From Actinomycetota bacterium (GTDB lineage: Bacteria; Actinomycetota; Acidimicrobiia; IMCC26256; BP-133), in NCBI GenBank assembly GCA_030838815.1, contig JAUZEX010000073.1:1-15341 (forward strand): a stretch of 15,341 bases of DNA, written 5' to 3'. The notes under the pieces were generated by a model. The model was not told the origin of the DNA. It worked only from the letters and a program-made list of their open reading frames with translations, and searched no databases. A program made the translations under genes and the position numbers. Of this stretch, positions 1 through 4,818 are shown piece after piece (position 1 is the stretch's first letter; the number at the start of each line of letters is the position of its first letter).

Positions 1-91
1 TGGACATCGGGTCGGGGCCGGGGAGGGCCAGGCGGCCGAGACCGCCCACGATGGCGCCCCACACGAGCAGGAACAGGATGAAGGCGATCAT
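1..91 (-). CDS. GlsB/YeaQ/YmgE-like small membrane protein, N-terminal part (cut by window edge)
   Basis: Only the first 30 codons are in the window. They encode a hydrophobic segment (MIAFILFLLVWGAIVGGLG) followed by RLALPGPDP. This hydrophobic stretch, a G-x-x-x-R/K turn and a short L-P-G motif is the N-terminal signature of the small transglycosylase-associated / GlsB (YeaQ, YmgE) integral membrane family. These proteins usually have 80–90 residues and three membrane helices; their biochemical role is poorly known and they are often stress-linked. The ATG is preceded by CAGGAG at a suitable distance. It starts 14 nt after the stop of another protein of the same type, so the two look like a tandem duplication in one transcript. 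Function is inferred from the family only. Confidence 0.6.
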   Translation of the reverse strand, partial: MIAFILFLLVWGAIVGGLGRLALPGPDPMS

Positions 92-105
92 GGGTGACTC
101 CTGAC

Positions 106-375
106 TCAGCGGGGAAGTTGGCGACGGCCGCCGCCTCCGGTGAGGCGGCGGCGGCTCACCAGCAGGACCAACCCGCCGATCACGACGATCGGGAGGATGA
201 GCCCGAGGATGACGCCGAAGATCGCCCGGAAGACGAAGCCCACCACCAGCCAGGCGATGAGCCCGAAGGCGAAGGTCTGCCCGATGGACCACTGCTGCTC
301 CCCGGGCAGGATGGCCCGGAGCGCCACCCCGCCGATGAGTCCTTCGATGCACAGCGTCACGACGAAGCCGATCAT
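106..375 (-). CDS. GlsB/YeaQ/YmgE-like small membrane protein
   Basis: The protein has 89 residues and is almost entirely hydrophobic. A first helix covers about residues 2–21, followed by RAILPGEQQ (the family's LPG turn). Helices then cover about 36–50 and 52–73, and the tail is short and basic (SRRRL...GGRRQLPR). Length and architecture fit the GlsB/transglycosylase-associated protein family, whose members are integral membrane proteins of uncertain function. The ATG start is well supported by GGAGG 5 nt upstream. The gene lies 11 nt after the hydrolase gene stop and 14 nt before a second copy of the same family, so the three probably share an mRNA. Alternative: an unrelated small three-helix membrane protein; the LPG motif and tandem context favour GlsB-like. 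Confidence 0.7.
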   Translation of the reverse strand: MIGFVVTLCIEGLIGGVALRAILPGEQQWSIGQTFAFGLIAWLVVGFVFRAIFGVILGLILPIVVIGGLVLLVSRRRLTGGGGRRQLPR

Positions 376-386
376 CGGCTCCTCCT

Positions 387-1490
387 TCAGGGTCGCCGGC
401 CGCGGCCGGCCAGCAGGGGGACGAGCATCTCGTCGGGGGTCAGGCTGCCGTGGCCGGCCCGGAGGCGGGTCTCGTGGGGATGGGTGGGGTCGGCGAAGGC
501 GAAGTTGCCTTTGGCGGCCAGGGCGACGTCGCCGATCCGGGGGAGGACGTCGGCGGCGGGCGGAACGGGTCCGAGCCACCCCTCGTCGACGAGCTGATCG
601 CGGCCGAAGACCCACGCCACCTCGCCGTAGGCGTCGGCCGCCGCCTTGAGAAGGTCGCCCTCCGCCCCGGGCCGGGCGTAGAGGTAGCGGAAGCGGGCGT
701 CGCCCGCGTAGGCCCGCACGTTGGCCGCCACCGGCGCCATCGAGACCCACTCGTCGAACTGCACCTGGCCGTGGTCGGCGGTGACGACCAGCACGGCGTC
801 GCCGGGCAGGGCGTCGAGCAGGTCTCCGACGAGGTGGTCGGCGGCCACGGTCTCGGCCGAGAAGAAGCCGTCGGTGATTCCGTACTCGTGGGCCACCTTG
901 TCCACGCCGTCGTAGTAGGCGTAGACGAAGGTGTCGCCGGCGTCGACGAGGCGGGCGACGTGGGTGACGAGGGTGGCGGTCGTCCGCCAGCCCACGAAGC
1001 GGACGCCCCGCATGTGCGACTCGGTGAAGCCGGTGCGGGCGAACTCGGCCCGGACGACGGTCGGCACGTTGCGGCCGCAGAAGGAGGATTCGACCAGGGT
1101 GACCGCCCCCGGGTCGGGAGCCTTTCCCTCGGGGACCTTCCAGCGCAGGACGTCGAGGACCTGGCCCCCGAGGAGCATCCGGTAGCCGACCAGGCCGTGG
1201 CGGGCCGGCGTCATCCCGGAGGCGATCGACGTGAGGGCGGCGGCGGTGGTCGAGGGAACGACGGTGGTGATCGGCCCTCCCTCGAGGCCGCCCAGTCGCG
1301 GCAGCCGGGCCCGGGCGGCGTCGACCGCCCGCCAGCCGAACCCGTCCAGCACGAGGAGGACGGTGACCCGGGCGCCGGCCACGCAGCCCGGCAGCCACGA
1401 CGCCTCGCCCCGCCCGAGCAGGGCCGGCACGAGCCCCGCCACCGAGGCGGCGGCGTAGTCCGGCCGTACCTGGCTTGGGGCGTCATGCAT
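387..1490 (-). CDS. Alkaline-phosphatase-superfamily hydrolase (nucleotide pyrophosphatase/phosphodiesterase type)
   Basis: This 367-residue protein has the metal-site motifs of the alkaline phosphatase superfamily in the usual order. VLLVLDGFGWRAVD (about 44–57) gives the first metal-binding Asp. PSTTAAALTSIASG (79–92) carries the Thr nucleophile, probably Thr81. DGVDKVAHEYG (194–204) supplies the second Asp/His pair, VVTADHG (235–241) the Asp-His pair, and a C-terminal GHGSLTPDEM the last His. The family hydrolyses phosphate mono- or diesters such as nucleotide pyrophosphates; the substrate here cannot be read from sequence. There is no obvious signal peptide, so it is probably cytoplasmic. 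The ATG has no usable Shine-Dalgarno (AGGGG abuts it), but a TACCCT -10 box lies 7 nt upstream, suggesting a leaderless message. It is first in a minus-strand unit with two GlsB-like genes and divergent from an Rrf2 regulator, which might control it. Confidence 0.8.
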   Translation of the reverse strand: MHDAPSQVRPDYAAASVAGLVPALLGRGEASWLPGCVAGARVTVLLVLDGFGWRAVDAARARLPRLGGLEGGPITTVVPSTTAAALTSIASGMTPARHGLVGYRMLLGGQVLDVLRWKVPEGKAPDPGAVTLVESSFCGRNVPTVVRAEFARTGFTESHMRGVRFVGWRTTATLVTHVARLVDAGDTFVYAYYDGVDKVAHEYGITDGFFSAETVAADHLVGDLLDALPGDAVLVVTADHGQVQFDEWVSMAPVAANVRAYAGDARFRYLYARPGAEGDLLKAAADAYGEVAWVFGRDQLVDEGWLGPVPPAADVLPRIGDVALAAKGNFAFADPTHPHETRLRAGHGSLTPDEMLVPLLAGRGRRP

Positions 1491-1497
1491 CCCCTGG

Positions 1498-1503
1498 AGG
1501 GTA
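1498..1503 (-). promoter_or_regulatory. Candidate -10 box for the hydrolase gene (leaderless geometry)
   Basis: On the minus strand TACCCT is separated from the ATG at 1490 by 7 nt (CCAGGGG). That places the expected transcription start at or next to the A of ATG. No convincing -35 box is visible. The same arrangement occurs before ileS and, with 6 nt, before divIVA. Confidence 0.4.
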
Positions 1504-1552
1504 ACCGCCGTGTCCGCCGCTGCAGTCGACCCCGGGCGCCCGTCGCGCGACC

Positions 1553-2011
1553 ATGGCGGACGTGAAGGTGTCGACCCGGGGGGACTACGCAGCGCGGGCC
1601 TTGCTGTCCATGGCGCTGCACGGCTACGACCGGCCGACGTCGGTGAAGGAGATCGCCGAGCGGACGGGTCTCCCCCAGCCCTACCTGGAGCAGATCCTGC
1701 TGGCCGTGAAAGGCGCTGGCCTGGCCCGGTCGAAGCGGGGCGTGGGGGGCGGCTACGTCCTGGCCCGGCCGCCGGAGGAGATCACGCTGGCCGACATCGT
1801 GGCCGCCGCCGACGGGCCGATCACGACGTACTTCGACTCCCACGACCACCGGGAGGGCCACTGCGCCCTCCAGGACGTGTGGGTGAAGGTGTCGGAGTCG
1901 ATGCGCTCGATCCTGGAGGGTTTCACCCTCGCCGACCTGGTCGACCTGGCCCGGGTGGGCCACCTCGACGCGGCCGGGAACCCGCTCGGGCTCATAGCTC
2001 CAGAGCGGTGA
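1553..2011 (+). CDS. Rrf2-family transcriptional regulator with one cysteine
   Basis: The protein has 152 residues. It begins with the Rrf2 signature VSTRGDYAARALLSMAL and continues with SVKEIAERTGLPQPYLEQIL (helix-turn-helix) and the wing GVGGGYVLARPPEEITLADIV. A C-terminal DVWVKVSESMRSILEGFTLADLV is the family's dimerisation helix. Rrf2 proteins are dimeric DNA-binding regulators; IscR, NsrR and RsrR bind Fe-S clusters. Here only one Cys is present (Cys104, in HCALQDVW, equivalent to the last IscR cluster cysteine), close to His97, His99 and His103. A canonical three-Cys cluster site is therefore absent. The ATG is used as start; GTG at 1562 would give the more usual short N-terminus (MKVSTRG), and neither has a clear ribosome site. 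The gene is divergent from the hydrolase gene and its last 20 bp overlap the 3' end of rluD. Confidence 0.88.
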   Translation: MADVKVSTRGDYAARALLSMALHGYDRPTSVKEIAERTGLPQPYLEQILLAVKGAGLARSKRGVGGGYVLARPPEEITLADIVAAADGPITTYFDSHDHREGHCALQDVWVKVSESMRSILEGFTLADLVDLARVGHLDAAGNPLGLIAPER

Positions 2012-2951
2012 GCACCGCCGCCAGTTCGGGCGGCAGCGGGTCGGAGAACTCCAGGCGCTCACCGGTGACGGGGTGGGTCAGGGCCAGGGAATGGGCGTGG
2101 AGGAAGGGGCGGCCCGGCTGCAGCGGGTTCCGGTCGCCGCCGTAGGTGCCGTCGCCGACGACGGGATGGCCGATGGCGCCGAGGTGGACACGGATCTGGT
2201 GGGTCCGGCCTGTCTCCAGCCGGCACTCGACGAGGGCGCAGACCGGATGCTCGTACTGGGTGAGGACCTCGTAGCCGGTGCGGGCCTCCTTGCCCGCCTC
2301 CCGCACCGCCATCCGGGTCCGGCGGGTGGCCGATCGGCCGATGGGAGCGTCGATCGTGCCCCGGCGGGCGTCGAAGCGCCCCCAGGCCAGGGCCAGGTAG
2401 CGGCGTTCCATCAGCTTCTCGGGGGGAACCCCCGGCCCCGGGCGGGCGGCCAGGGCGGCGGTCAGGGCGTCGTAGGCCCGGGGGGAACGGGCCACCACCA
2501 TCAGGCCGCTCGTGTCGCGGTCGAGCCGGTGGACGATGCCGGGCCGCATCGGCTCCCCCACCGCGGCGATCTCGGGGAAGCGGTGGAGAAGCCCGCTGGC
2601 CAGCGTCCCGGTCTCGTGGCCGGCGCCGGGATGGACCACCAGCCCGGCCGGCTTGACCACTACCACGACGTCCTCGTCGACGTGGACGACGGCGAACTCG
2701 ACCGGCTCGGCGACGGGCAGGGCCTCCGGTTCCGGCTCGCCCTCGACCTCGACCTCCTCGCCTTCGGCCAGCCGCCGGCTCTTGGCCACCGGCTGGCCGC
2801 CGACCCGCACGGCGCCTTCCTCGACGAGGACGGCGACGTCGGCCCGGCTCCAGCCGGTGAGGAGGGCGACCGCCCGGTCGATCCGCTCCCCGGCCAGGGA
2901 CGCAGGGACGGCGAACTCTTTCCGGGGGATGTCCCCGAGCCCCCCGGTCAT
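1992..2951 (-). CDS. rluD: 23S rRNA pseudouridine synthase, RluD/RluA family
   Basis: The protein has 319 residues. An S4 RNA-binding domain covers about residues 18–75 (GERIDRAVALL, VRVGGQPV), followed by the RluA-type catalytic domain. The catalytic loop is GIVHRLDRDTSGLMVVA (138–154) with Asp144 as the expected catalytic residue. RTGYEVL (225–230) and LETGRTHQIRVHLGAIGHPVVGD (245–267, the RTHQIR motif) complete the fold. The family isomerises uridines in helix 69 of 23S rRNA; RluD is the best match for an S4-containing protein beside lspA. Its ATG overlaps the lspA stop as ATGA, so translation is probably coupled. Two Pro/Gly-rich stretches, residues 3–10 and 171–179, coincide with G-run/C-run palindromes and look like additions relative to typical RluD. 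The 3' end overlaps the convergent Rrf2 gene by 20 bp. Confidence 0.92.
   Translation of the reverse strand: MTGGLGDIPRKEFAVPASLAGERIDRAVALLTGWSRADVAVLVEEGAVRVGGQPVAKSRRLAEGEEVEVEGEPEPEALPVAEPVEFAVVHVDEDVVVVVKPAGLVVHPGAGHETGTLASGLLHRFPEIAAVGEPMRPGIVHRLDRDTSGLMVVARSPRAYDALTAALAARPGPGVPPEKLMERRYLALAWGRFDARRGTIDAPIGRSATRRTRMAVREAGKEARTGYEVLTQYEHPVCALVECRLETGRTHQIRVHLGAIGHPVVGDGTYGGDRNPLQPGRPFLHAHSLALTHPVTGERLEFSDPLPPELAAVLTALEL
2415..2442 (-). repeat. G-run/C-run palindromic mini-repeat, copy inside rluD
   Basis: On the minus strand the order is CCGGGG, then GGGGGTTCCCCCC, then GAGAAG. It encodes PGPGVPPEK at residues 171–179, between the catalytic-domain helix and the conserved RRYLALAWG strand, where typical RluD proteins have a shorter linker. 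It closely resembles the copy at 7600 in ileS (PGEGGVPER). Confidence 0.4.
2919..2947 (-). repeat. G-run/C-run palindromic mini-repeat at the rluD start
   Basis: Minus-strand order: CCGGGGGG, then GGGGACATCCCCC, then GGAAAG. It encodes residues 2–11 of RluD (TGGLGDIPRK) just after the ATG. It shares the core hairpin and the 3' GGAAAG with copies elsewhere in the window. Confidence 0.35.
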
Positions 2952-3424
2952 GACCTCCAGCCCCGGGCCGCGATGAAGATCACACCGATCGTGATGGCGC
3001 TGTCGGCGAGGTTGAAGGTCGGCCAGTGGGGGACCTTGATGAAGTCGACGACCTCGCCCCGGAGGAACCCCGGCGAGCGGACCAGCCGATCGACGAGATT
3101 CCCCACCGCGCCGCCGAGGACCAGGGCCAGCGAGTAGGCCATGACGAGGTCGTCGGTCCGCCGGGTGGTGCGGACGATGAACCCGACCATGATGACCGCC
3201 AGAACGGCCAGCACGGGCGTGAGGTTCGTGAGGAGGCTGAAGGCGCCCCCCGGGTTGCGGGTGAGGCGGAACTGGAGCACCGACCCGATGACGTGGACGG
3301 GCCCGTCGGACAGGGCGCTGACCGCCCAGACCTTCGTCAGCTGATCGAGGACGACGACCGCCGCGGCGACGACCAACGGACCAGCGGGAGAACGGCGCGC
3401 CGCCCGTGTGGTGGCGGCATCCAC
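2948..3424 (-). CDS. lspA: Lipoprotein signal peptidase (signal peptidase II)
   Basis: With the GTG at 3424 the protein has 158 residues, the normal LspA length. It is an inner-membrane aspartyl protease that removes the signal peptide of prolipoproteins after diacylglyceryl transfer. Motifs seen: DQLTKVWA (27–34), FRLTRNPGGAFSLL (52–65), GGAVGNLVDRL (104–114) with catalytic Asp112, and VVDFIKV...FNLADSAITIG (125–147) with catalytic Asp141. Four hydrophobic segments are recognisable. The GTG lies 2 nt after the dksA-like stop, and a GGAG about 14 nt upstream, inside that gene, is the nearest ribosome site. Farther-upstream in-frame starts would lie inside the preceding gene and add a non-conserved extension. 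The stop overlaps the rluD ATG (ATGA), so dksA-like, lspA and rluD form one operon. Confidence 0.95.
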   Translation of the reverse strand: MDAATTRAARRSPAGPLVVAAAVVVLDQLTKVWAVSALSDGPVHVIGSVLQFRLTRNPGGAFSLLTNLTPVLAVLAVIMVGFIVRTTRRTDDLVMAYSLALVLGGAVGNLVDRLVRSPGFLRGEVVDFIKVPHWPTFNLADSAITIGVIFIAARGWRS

Positions 3425-3426
3425 GG

Positions 3427-4254
3427 TCAGCGACGCCGCTCCTCGCGTGACTTGCACTCGATGCACAGCGCGGCGAACGGGAGCGCCTCGAGCCGGGCCA
3501 CGGCGATCTTCTTGCCGCACCGTTCGCAGACGCCGTAGCTGCCGGTGTCCATCCGGTGGATGGCGGCGTCGATCTCCTCCACGGCCTGCGAGGCCGAAGC
3601 CGACAGGGCGAGGTCGCGCTCCCGCTCCACGTTGAGGGTGTCGCCCTCGCCCGACTCCTCGTCGAACTGGGTGTCGCCCGGCTCCCGCTCGGCGGCGAGC
3701 GCCTCGGCCTCGGCGGCCAGATCGTGGGCCTGGCGGACGTAGGTCTCCCGTTCCTCCTCGAGGAGGCGGCGGAGCTTGTCGAGCGTCTTGGCCGGGAAGC
3801 CCGCGGCCTCCGACGAGGCCTTGTCGGGGGCGGCGACCGGGGCCGCCTTGGCCGGCGCCTTCGTCGCCGTACCGGCCCTCTTGGCCTTCGGGGCTTCCGC
3901 CACCGCTACCTCCGTGTCCCTGGGGATGGGGGGTCTCCCCCTAGTTGACTGCCTGGTCGAGAGGGGCTTCGCCGCCGGGGCGGACTTCGCCTCGACGTTG
4001 ACGGCCTTGGCCGGAGGGGCCTTGACCGCCTTGCCGGCCCTGGCGGCCGGCTTGGCCCCTTTCGCCTTCGTGACCGCCGGGAGGGCGGTCTTCGCCGCCT
4101 TGGCCTTTGGGTTGGGTGCAACAACGGCGGGCTCCGCCTTCTTCCGGACGGTCTTCGCCGCAGCCTTGACCGGAGCCGGTTTCACCGCCTCGGAAGCACG
4201 ATGGGCCTTCGGAGCCGGCTTGTCGAGGGACTTGCTCGCCCCTGCTCGTGCCAT
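3427..4254 (-). CDS. DksA/TraR-type zinc-finger protein with a long Lys/Ala/Pro-rich N-terminal tail
   Basis: From the chosen ATG the protein has 275 residues. About residues 1–155 are a low-complexity Lys/Ala/Pro tail with many KAPAKAA-, KTVRKKA- and AKGAKPAA-like units, resembling histone H1 or the HupB tail. The C-terminal ~120 residues are a DksA/TraR domain: a coiled-coil hairpin (LRRLLEEERETYVRQAH ... LNVERERDLALSASASQA) with an acidic tip (DTQFDEESGEGD), then a four-Cys zinc finger (CERC at 243–246, CIEC at 264–267). Such proteins bind RNA polymerase through the secondary channel; the tail suggests nucleic-acid binding in addition (inference). The start at 4254 has AGAAGG 5 nt upstream and lies behind a good extended -10 box. 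A more upstream ATG (4356) would lie ahead of that promoter. lspA follows after 2 nt. A composition break (STRQSTRGRPPIPRDTEV) coincides with a palindromic repeat. Confidence 0.85.
   Translation of the reverse strand: MARAGASKSLDKPAPKAHRASEAVKPAPVKAAAKTVRKKAEPAVVAPNPKAKAAKTALPAVTKAKGAKPAARAGKAVKAPPAKAVNVEAKSAPAAKPLSTRQSTRGRPPIPRDTEVAVAEAPKAKRAGTATKAPAKAAPVAAPDKASSEAAGFPAKTLDKLRRLLEEERETYVRQAHDLAAEAEALAAEREPGDTQFDEESGEGDTLNVERERDLALSASASQAVEEIDAAIHRMDTGSYGVCERCGKKIAVARLEALPFAALCIECKSREERRR
3919..3944 (+). repeat. G-run/C-run palindromic mini-repeat inside the dksA-like gene
   Basis: Plus-strand order: CCTGGGGA, then TGGGGGGTCTCCCCC, then TAG. On the coding (minus) strand it encodes TRGRPPIPR, which interrupts the Lys/Ala/Pro-rich tail with residues of different composition. 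It shares the layout of the ileS copy (CCGGGGGA, GGGGGTGTCCCC, GAAAGG). Confidence 0.35.
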
Positions 4255-4259
4255 GAACG

Positions 4260-4265
4260 CCTTCT
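4260..4265 (-). promoter_or_regulatory. Ribosome binding site fixing the dksA-like start at 4254
   Basis: AGAAGG on the minus strand lies 5 nt before the ATG at 4254. The alternative upstream ATG at 4356 has no comparable site and precedes the likely promoter. Confidence 0.55.
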
Positions 4266-4287
4266 TGTCCTCCGGCTCCACGCGCCT

Positions 4288-4309
4288 CGGGCCGCTCAGG
4301 AGCGGCCCG
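4288..4309 (-). promoter_or_regulatory. Leader hairpin upstream of the dksA-like gene
   Basis: A perfect 9-bp inverted repeat (CGGGCCGCT / AGCGGCCCG) with a 4-nt loop lies between the predicted transcription start (about 4318) and the start codon at 4254. No T-run follows it on either strand, so it does not look like a complete intrinsic terminator. It may be a 5'-UTR stem that affects stability or translation of the dksA-like–lspA–rluD message. Confidence 0.45.
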
Positions 4310-4324
4310 CACTTCGAACGGGGG

Positions 4325-4333
4325 ATTTTACCA
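4325..4333 (-). promoter_or_regulatory. Extended -10 promoter for the dksA-like–lspA–rluD operon
   Basis: Minus-strand TGGTAAAAT is a TGn-extended -10 element with a good TANNNT hexamer, conspicuous in an otherwise G+C-dense stretch. No convincing -35 box lies 16–18 nt upstream, which is common for extended -10 promoters. The predicted start near 4318 gives a leader of about 64 nt. Confidence 0.5.
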
Positions 4334-4408
4334 GCGTGGGGCTCCCACCGGCTCATACGCCGGGGAGCTTCACCTGCCCCCCGGGGGTTCCCGCCCGGTC
4401 CAGGCCCG

Positions 4409-4759
4409 CTACGTGCGGGAGCGACCCGGGCGACCGTCGGTCGGGTTGACCCCTTCGAGGGCCACCCGGAGCCGCTTCTCGGCCTCCTCGGCGTCGAGCC
4501 CCTTCAGCCGGAATCGCTTGGCCCGAGACGACTGGCCCGAGGTGAGCTCGACGTCCGCCTCGGGGAGAGCCAGCGCCTCGGCCAGCAGGCTGCGGGTCGC
4601 CTCGTTGGCCCGGCCGTCGACCGGCGGGGCGGCCACCCGGACCTTGAGGGCGTCGCCGTGGCGGCCGACCACGGCGCTGCGCCCGGCCCCGGGCTGGACG
4701 TGGATCCGGAGCACGATGCCGTCCGGGCTGTCGTCATACAGGTCGCTCATCTCGGACAC
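4409..4759 (-). CDS. YggU/DUF167 family protein
   Basis: The protein has 116 residues. It shows the DUF167 pattern: IVLRIHVQPGAGRSAVVGRHGDALKVRVAAPPVDGRANEA, then LLAEALALPEADVELTSGQSSRAKRFRLKG. The family is a small alpha/beta fold conserved in bacteria and eukaryotes; its function is unknown and it often sits beside yggT or division genes. The GTG at 4759 is preferred because GGAGG sits 7 nt upstream; an ATG three codons in (4750) is an alternative. The gene is divergent from ileS with only 59 bp between the start codons. It is separated by about 150 bp from the dksA-like start downstream, which has its own promoter. The C-terminal tail (NPTDGRPGRSRT) extends beyond the usual domain. Confidence 0.85.
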   Translation of the reverse strand: MSEMSDLYDDSPDGIVLRIHVQPGAGRSAVVGRHGDALKVRVAAPPVDGRANEATRSLLAEALALPEADVELTSGQSSRAKRFRLKGLDAEEAEKRLRVALEGVNPTDGRPGRSRT

Positions 4760-4766
4760 GGCAAGG

Positions 4767-4771
4767 CCTCC
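4767..4771 (-). promoter_or_regulatory. Ribosome binding site for the DUF167 gene
   Basis: GGAGG on the minus strand, 7 nt before the GTG at 4759, decides for that GTG over the ATG at 4750. Confidence 0.5.
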
Positions 4772-4774
4772 GCC

Positions 4775-4803
4775 AAAAGGGGATCGTCCCGGAAAGGGGG
4801 ATC
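4775..4803 (+). repeat. G-run/C-run mini-repeat in the ileS–DUF167 divergent promoter region
   Basis: Plus-strand order: AAAAGGGGATCGTCCC, then GGAAAGGGGGATC. The unit AAAGGGGATC is nearly repeated 19 bp apart (AAAAGGGGATC, AAAGGGGGATC). The GTCCCGGAAAGG part matches the 3' half of the coding copies at 2919 and 7600. It occupies most of the intergenic space just upstream of the -10 box and could also act as a regulator-binding direct repeat. Confidence 0.35.
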
Positions 4804-4805
4804 AG

Positions 4806-4812
4806 TATCCTA
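4806..4812. promoter_or_regulatory. Symmetric overlapping -10 elements for divergent ileS and DUF167
   Basis: The 7-mer TATCCTA reads TATCCT (4806–4811) on the plus strand and TAGGAT (4812–4807) on the minus strand, so both directions contain a TANNNT hexamer. On plus it lies 7 nt before the ileS ATG, predicting a leaderless ileS mRNA. On minus it predicts a start near 4800 and a leader of about 40 nt containing the GGAGG site of the DUF167 gene. No clear -35 box is visible on either side. Confidence 0.5.
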
Positions 4813-4818
4813 CGGCGG

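Noticed and set aside
450..1565. Plus-strand 371-codon frame opposite the hydrolase gene
   Set aside because: Low-complexity Gly/Arg/Val-rich translation with no motif; the minus strand carries all alkaline-phosphatase-superfamily metal motifs in order.
3425..3520. Longer LspA version starting inside the dksA-like gene
   Set aside because: The added residues are Arg-rich, lie wholly within the preceding coding sequence and are absent from the family; the GTG at 3424 gives the standard length.
4255..4356. Longer N-terminus for the dksA-like protein (start at 4356)
   Set aside because: It would begin upstream of the extended -10 box and run through the leader hairpin, without a ribosome site; the ATG at 4254 has AGAAGG at 5 nt.
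4760..4818. T-box riboswitch upstream of ileS
   Set aside because: The divergent gap is only 59 bp, far too short for stem I and the antiterminator, and no T-box sequence is seen.
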